Positions 4,802 to 6,099 of a DNA stretch of 6,099 nucleotides are shown in pieces. How positions within the stretch are numbered: position 1 is the stretch's first letter; each line of letters starts with the position of its first letter. This DNA comes from JBOHWJ01 sp050736615 (lineage in GTDB: Bacteria > Desulfobacterota > Binatia > Binatales > Binataceae). The position numbers and the translations under genes were made by a program. The stretch covers positions 1 through 6,099 of the forward strand of contig JBOHWL010000220.1 in assembly GCA_050736615.1 (NCBI GenBank), in the 5' to 3' direction. The notes beneath the pieces were generated by a model, which was not told the origin of the DNA, ran no database searches, and saw nothing but the letters and a program-made list of their open reading frames with translations.

Positions 4802-6099
4802 ATGATTACGTGTCCCGAATGCGGCCAGCAGGCAAACGACGGCGCAAGATTTTGCGATCATTGCGGACAGGGCTTGGACAGTGCCGCGAAAACTCCCACC
4901 TTGCCCCCGCTTAAAGATGGCATGGAGCTGAGCGGTGGTTTCAAAATTGCTGGTTTGATCAGTCAAAGTTCGCTTGAGAATCGCTATCACGCCGAGCGCG
5001 TCAGCGATGGCGTGGTTGAGTATTTCCAATTACGTGAGCGCGGTGGCCCCGCAACCGCAGGCGACTTCTCAATTCCCGAATTCGAATCCGGCGGCGGCGC
5101 CGACGCGGACGAAGCTTCGGAGAATCCTGCCGGACCGCATGCCAAAACCGCCGAGCTGAAGCTCAAAGATGGTACCGGCGGCGAGACGGATGTGCATGCG
5201 CCCGACGAGGCTGTCATATCCTCCGAATCCTCCGCGCGGCCCGCCATGACGGATACCGCGAATGATGCCACCGCCGATGAAGACCGCGCGTGGGTGATGG
5301 GAAACGAGCAACCGGGCGACTCTAATCACGAGGTGGGCGAAACCGACACGGCCGGCGCGCAGGCCACCGTGATGATGACCCCGCCCGACGAGGCGCCGGC
5401 TGCGGATGAGCCCGCTGAGGCGTCCGATGCCGCTCCGGCGATGGAAGCGAACGAACCGCTTTCGGAACCGAAACAGGACGATTTAGGCGAGGTCTTCGGC
5501 CGTGTCCTGGCGCTCTCACTCACACTTAATCATCCGGCCTTGCAACGCGCGTTTGAAGGGTTTGCCGATAACGGGCGGGTTTATCTGGCTTATCGGGATG
5601 AAGACCTGACGCCGCTGTCACGCCGTCTGGCAGGCAAGCCAATGCGCGAGGCCGCCGCCATCAATGTTGGCATCCAGGTCTGCCAAGCGGTTGCATTTGT
5701 TCATCGGCGCGGTCTTCGTCTCAACGACATCTGCCCTGATTCAGTCGCCTATGGCGCCGACGGACGCATCAAGCTGACAGGGCTTGAGTATGTTAGCAAC
5801 GATAACGAGCTGCAGGCCGAGCCGATTTTCAACGACGGCTACACGGCGCCGGAGATTTACCGGGGAAAGAAGGTCGACAAGCGCGCCGACGTTTTCTCGA
5901 TCGGCGCATTGCTGTACACCTGTCTGACCGGTGAGCGGCTGGATTCCGAGACCTGGCGCGGGGAGGCCGGAACCGTCCGGTTCTATCCGCCGCACGTGGT
6001 CACGCCCGCGCTGGAGCAGGTGGTGCGCCGGGCGTTGCTGTTCGATCCCGAGGCCCGGTGGCCGGGCGTCGATGCGCTGAAGTCCGAGCTGGTCAGGGT
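4802..6099 (+). CDS. Zinc ribbon plus pseudokinase protein with acidic N-lobe insert (3' end outside window)
   Basis: The frame is open from the ATG at 4802 to the window end (432 complete codons plus two bases), so the protein is cut off here. It starts with a zinc ribbon (Cys4, Cys7, Cys18, Cys21) and continues as a kinase fold from about residue 40. Alignment by eye with the upstream kinase shows loss of all three loop glycines (54-59), of the ATP lysine (Phe75 or Gln76 instead), and of the alpha-C glutamate (Val235). HRDLKPxN has become LNDICPDS (307-314), which keeps Asp309 but loses the Lys and Asn. DFG has become GLE (327-329). Fold residues remain: APE (349-351) and Asp363 in the DVFSIG segment. 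It should therefore be catalytically dead. A disordered insert of about 145 residues (81-225), with roughly 36 acidic and 6 basic residues, separates beta-3 from alpha-C. Mycobacterial MviN is a known pseudokinase that is phosphorylated and bound by an FHA protein; a similar scaffold role is inferred here. No membrane segment is seen in the visible part. Confidence 0.9.
   Translation, partial: MITCPECGQQANDGARFCDHCGQGLDSAAKTPTLPPLKDGMELSGGFKIAGLISQSSLENRYHAERVSDGVVEYFQLRERGGPATAGDFSIPEFESGGGADADEASENPAGPHAKTAELKLKDGTGGETDVHAPDEAVISSESSARPAMTDTANDATADEDRAWVMGNEQPGDSNHEVGETDTAGAQATVMMTPPDEAPAADEPAEASDAAPAMEANEPLSEPKQDDLGEVFGRVLALSLTLNHPALQRAFEGFADNGRVYLAYRDEDLTPLSRRLAGKPMREAAAINVGIQVCQAVAFVHRRGLRLNDICPDSVAYGADGRIKLTGLEYVSNDNELQAEPIFNDGYTAPEIYRGKKVDKRADVFSIGALLYTCLTGERLDSETWRGEAGTVRFYPPHVVTPALEQVVRRALLFDPEARWPGVDALKSELVR

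Overview
The window looks like chromosomal DNA from a GC-rich bacterium. The coding part is dense, has strong G/C bias at third codon positions, uses Shine-Dalgarno starts and has all four clear genes on the + strand. The protein types (eukaryote-like Ser/Thr kinase, FHA domains, N-terminal zinc ribbons, a cytosolic vWA protein) suit a deltaproteobacterium-like, acidobacterial, cyanobacterial or candidate-phylum genome. Nothing in the sequence fixes the lineage.

Layout. Bases 1-799 hold no convincing gene. This stretch carries an exact 27-bp tandem duplication (159-212), a doubtful 48-codon minus-strand ORF that contains the duplication in frame, a stem-loop (641-673), and a weak promoter candidate and a good ribosome binding site just before the first gene. 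Four co-directional genes follow: a vWA-domain protein (800-2101), a zinc ribbon plus FHA protein (2170-2856), a Ser/Thr kinase with a C-terminal FHA domain (2972-4795), and a zinc ribbon plus pseudokinase protein (4802 to beyond the window end). The gaps are 68, 115 and 6 bp. No typical intrinsic terminator is visible between the genes, so they are probably one operon, with the last two translationally coupled.

How the genes may work together. Only the kinase keeps the full set of catalytic residues. The two FHA domains are expected to read phosphothreonine. The vWA protein has an intact metal-binding MIDAS site and a C-terminal tail with repeated K-T-x-x-L motifs that could be phosphorylated and then bound by FHA domains. 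The last protein has a kinase fold but has lost the glycine loop, the ATP-binding lysine, the alpha-C glutamate and the DFG motif. It also carries an acidic insert of about 145 residues inside its N-lobe. The modules are shared in pairs: zinc ribbon in genes 2 and 4, FHA in genes 2 and 3, kinase fold in genes 3 and 4. This suggests a dedicated threonine-phosphorylation complex that assembles on a vWA scaffold. No PP2C phosphatase, sensor domain or membrane segment is visible, so the input signal and the reversal step are not seen here. The functional model is inference from domain families.
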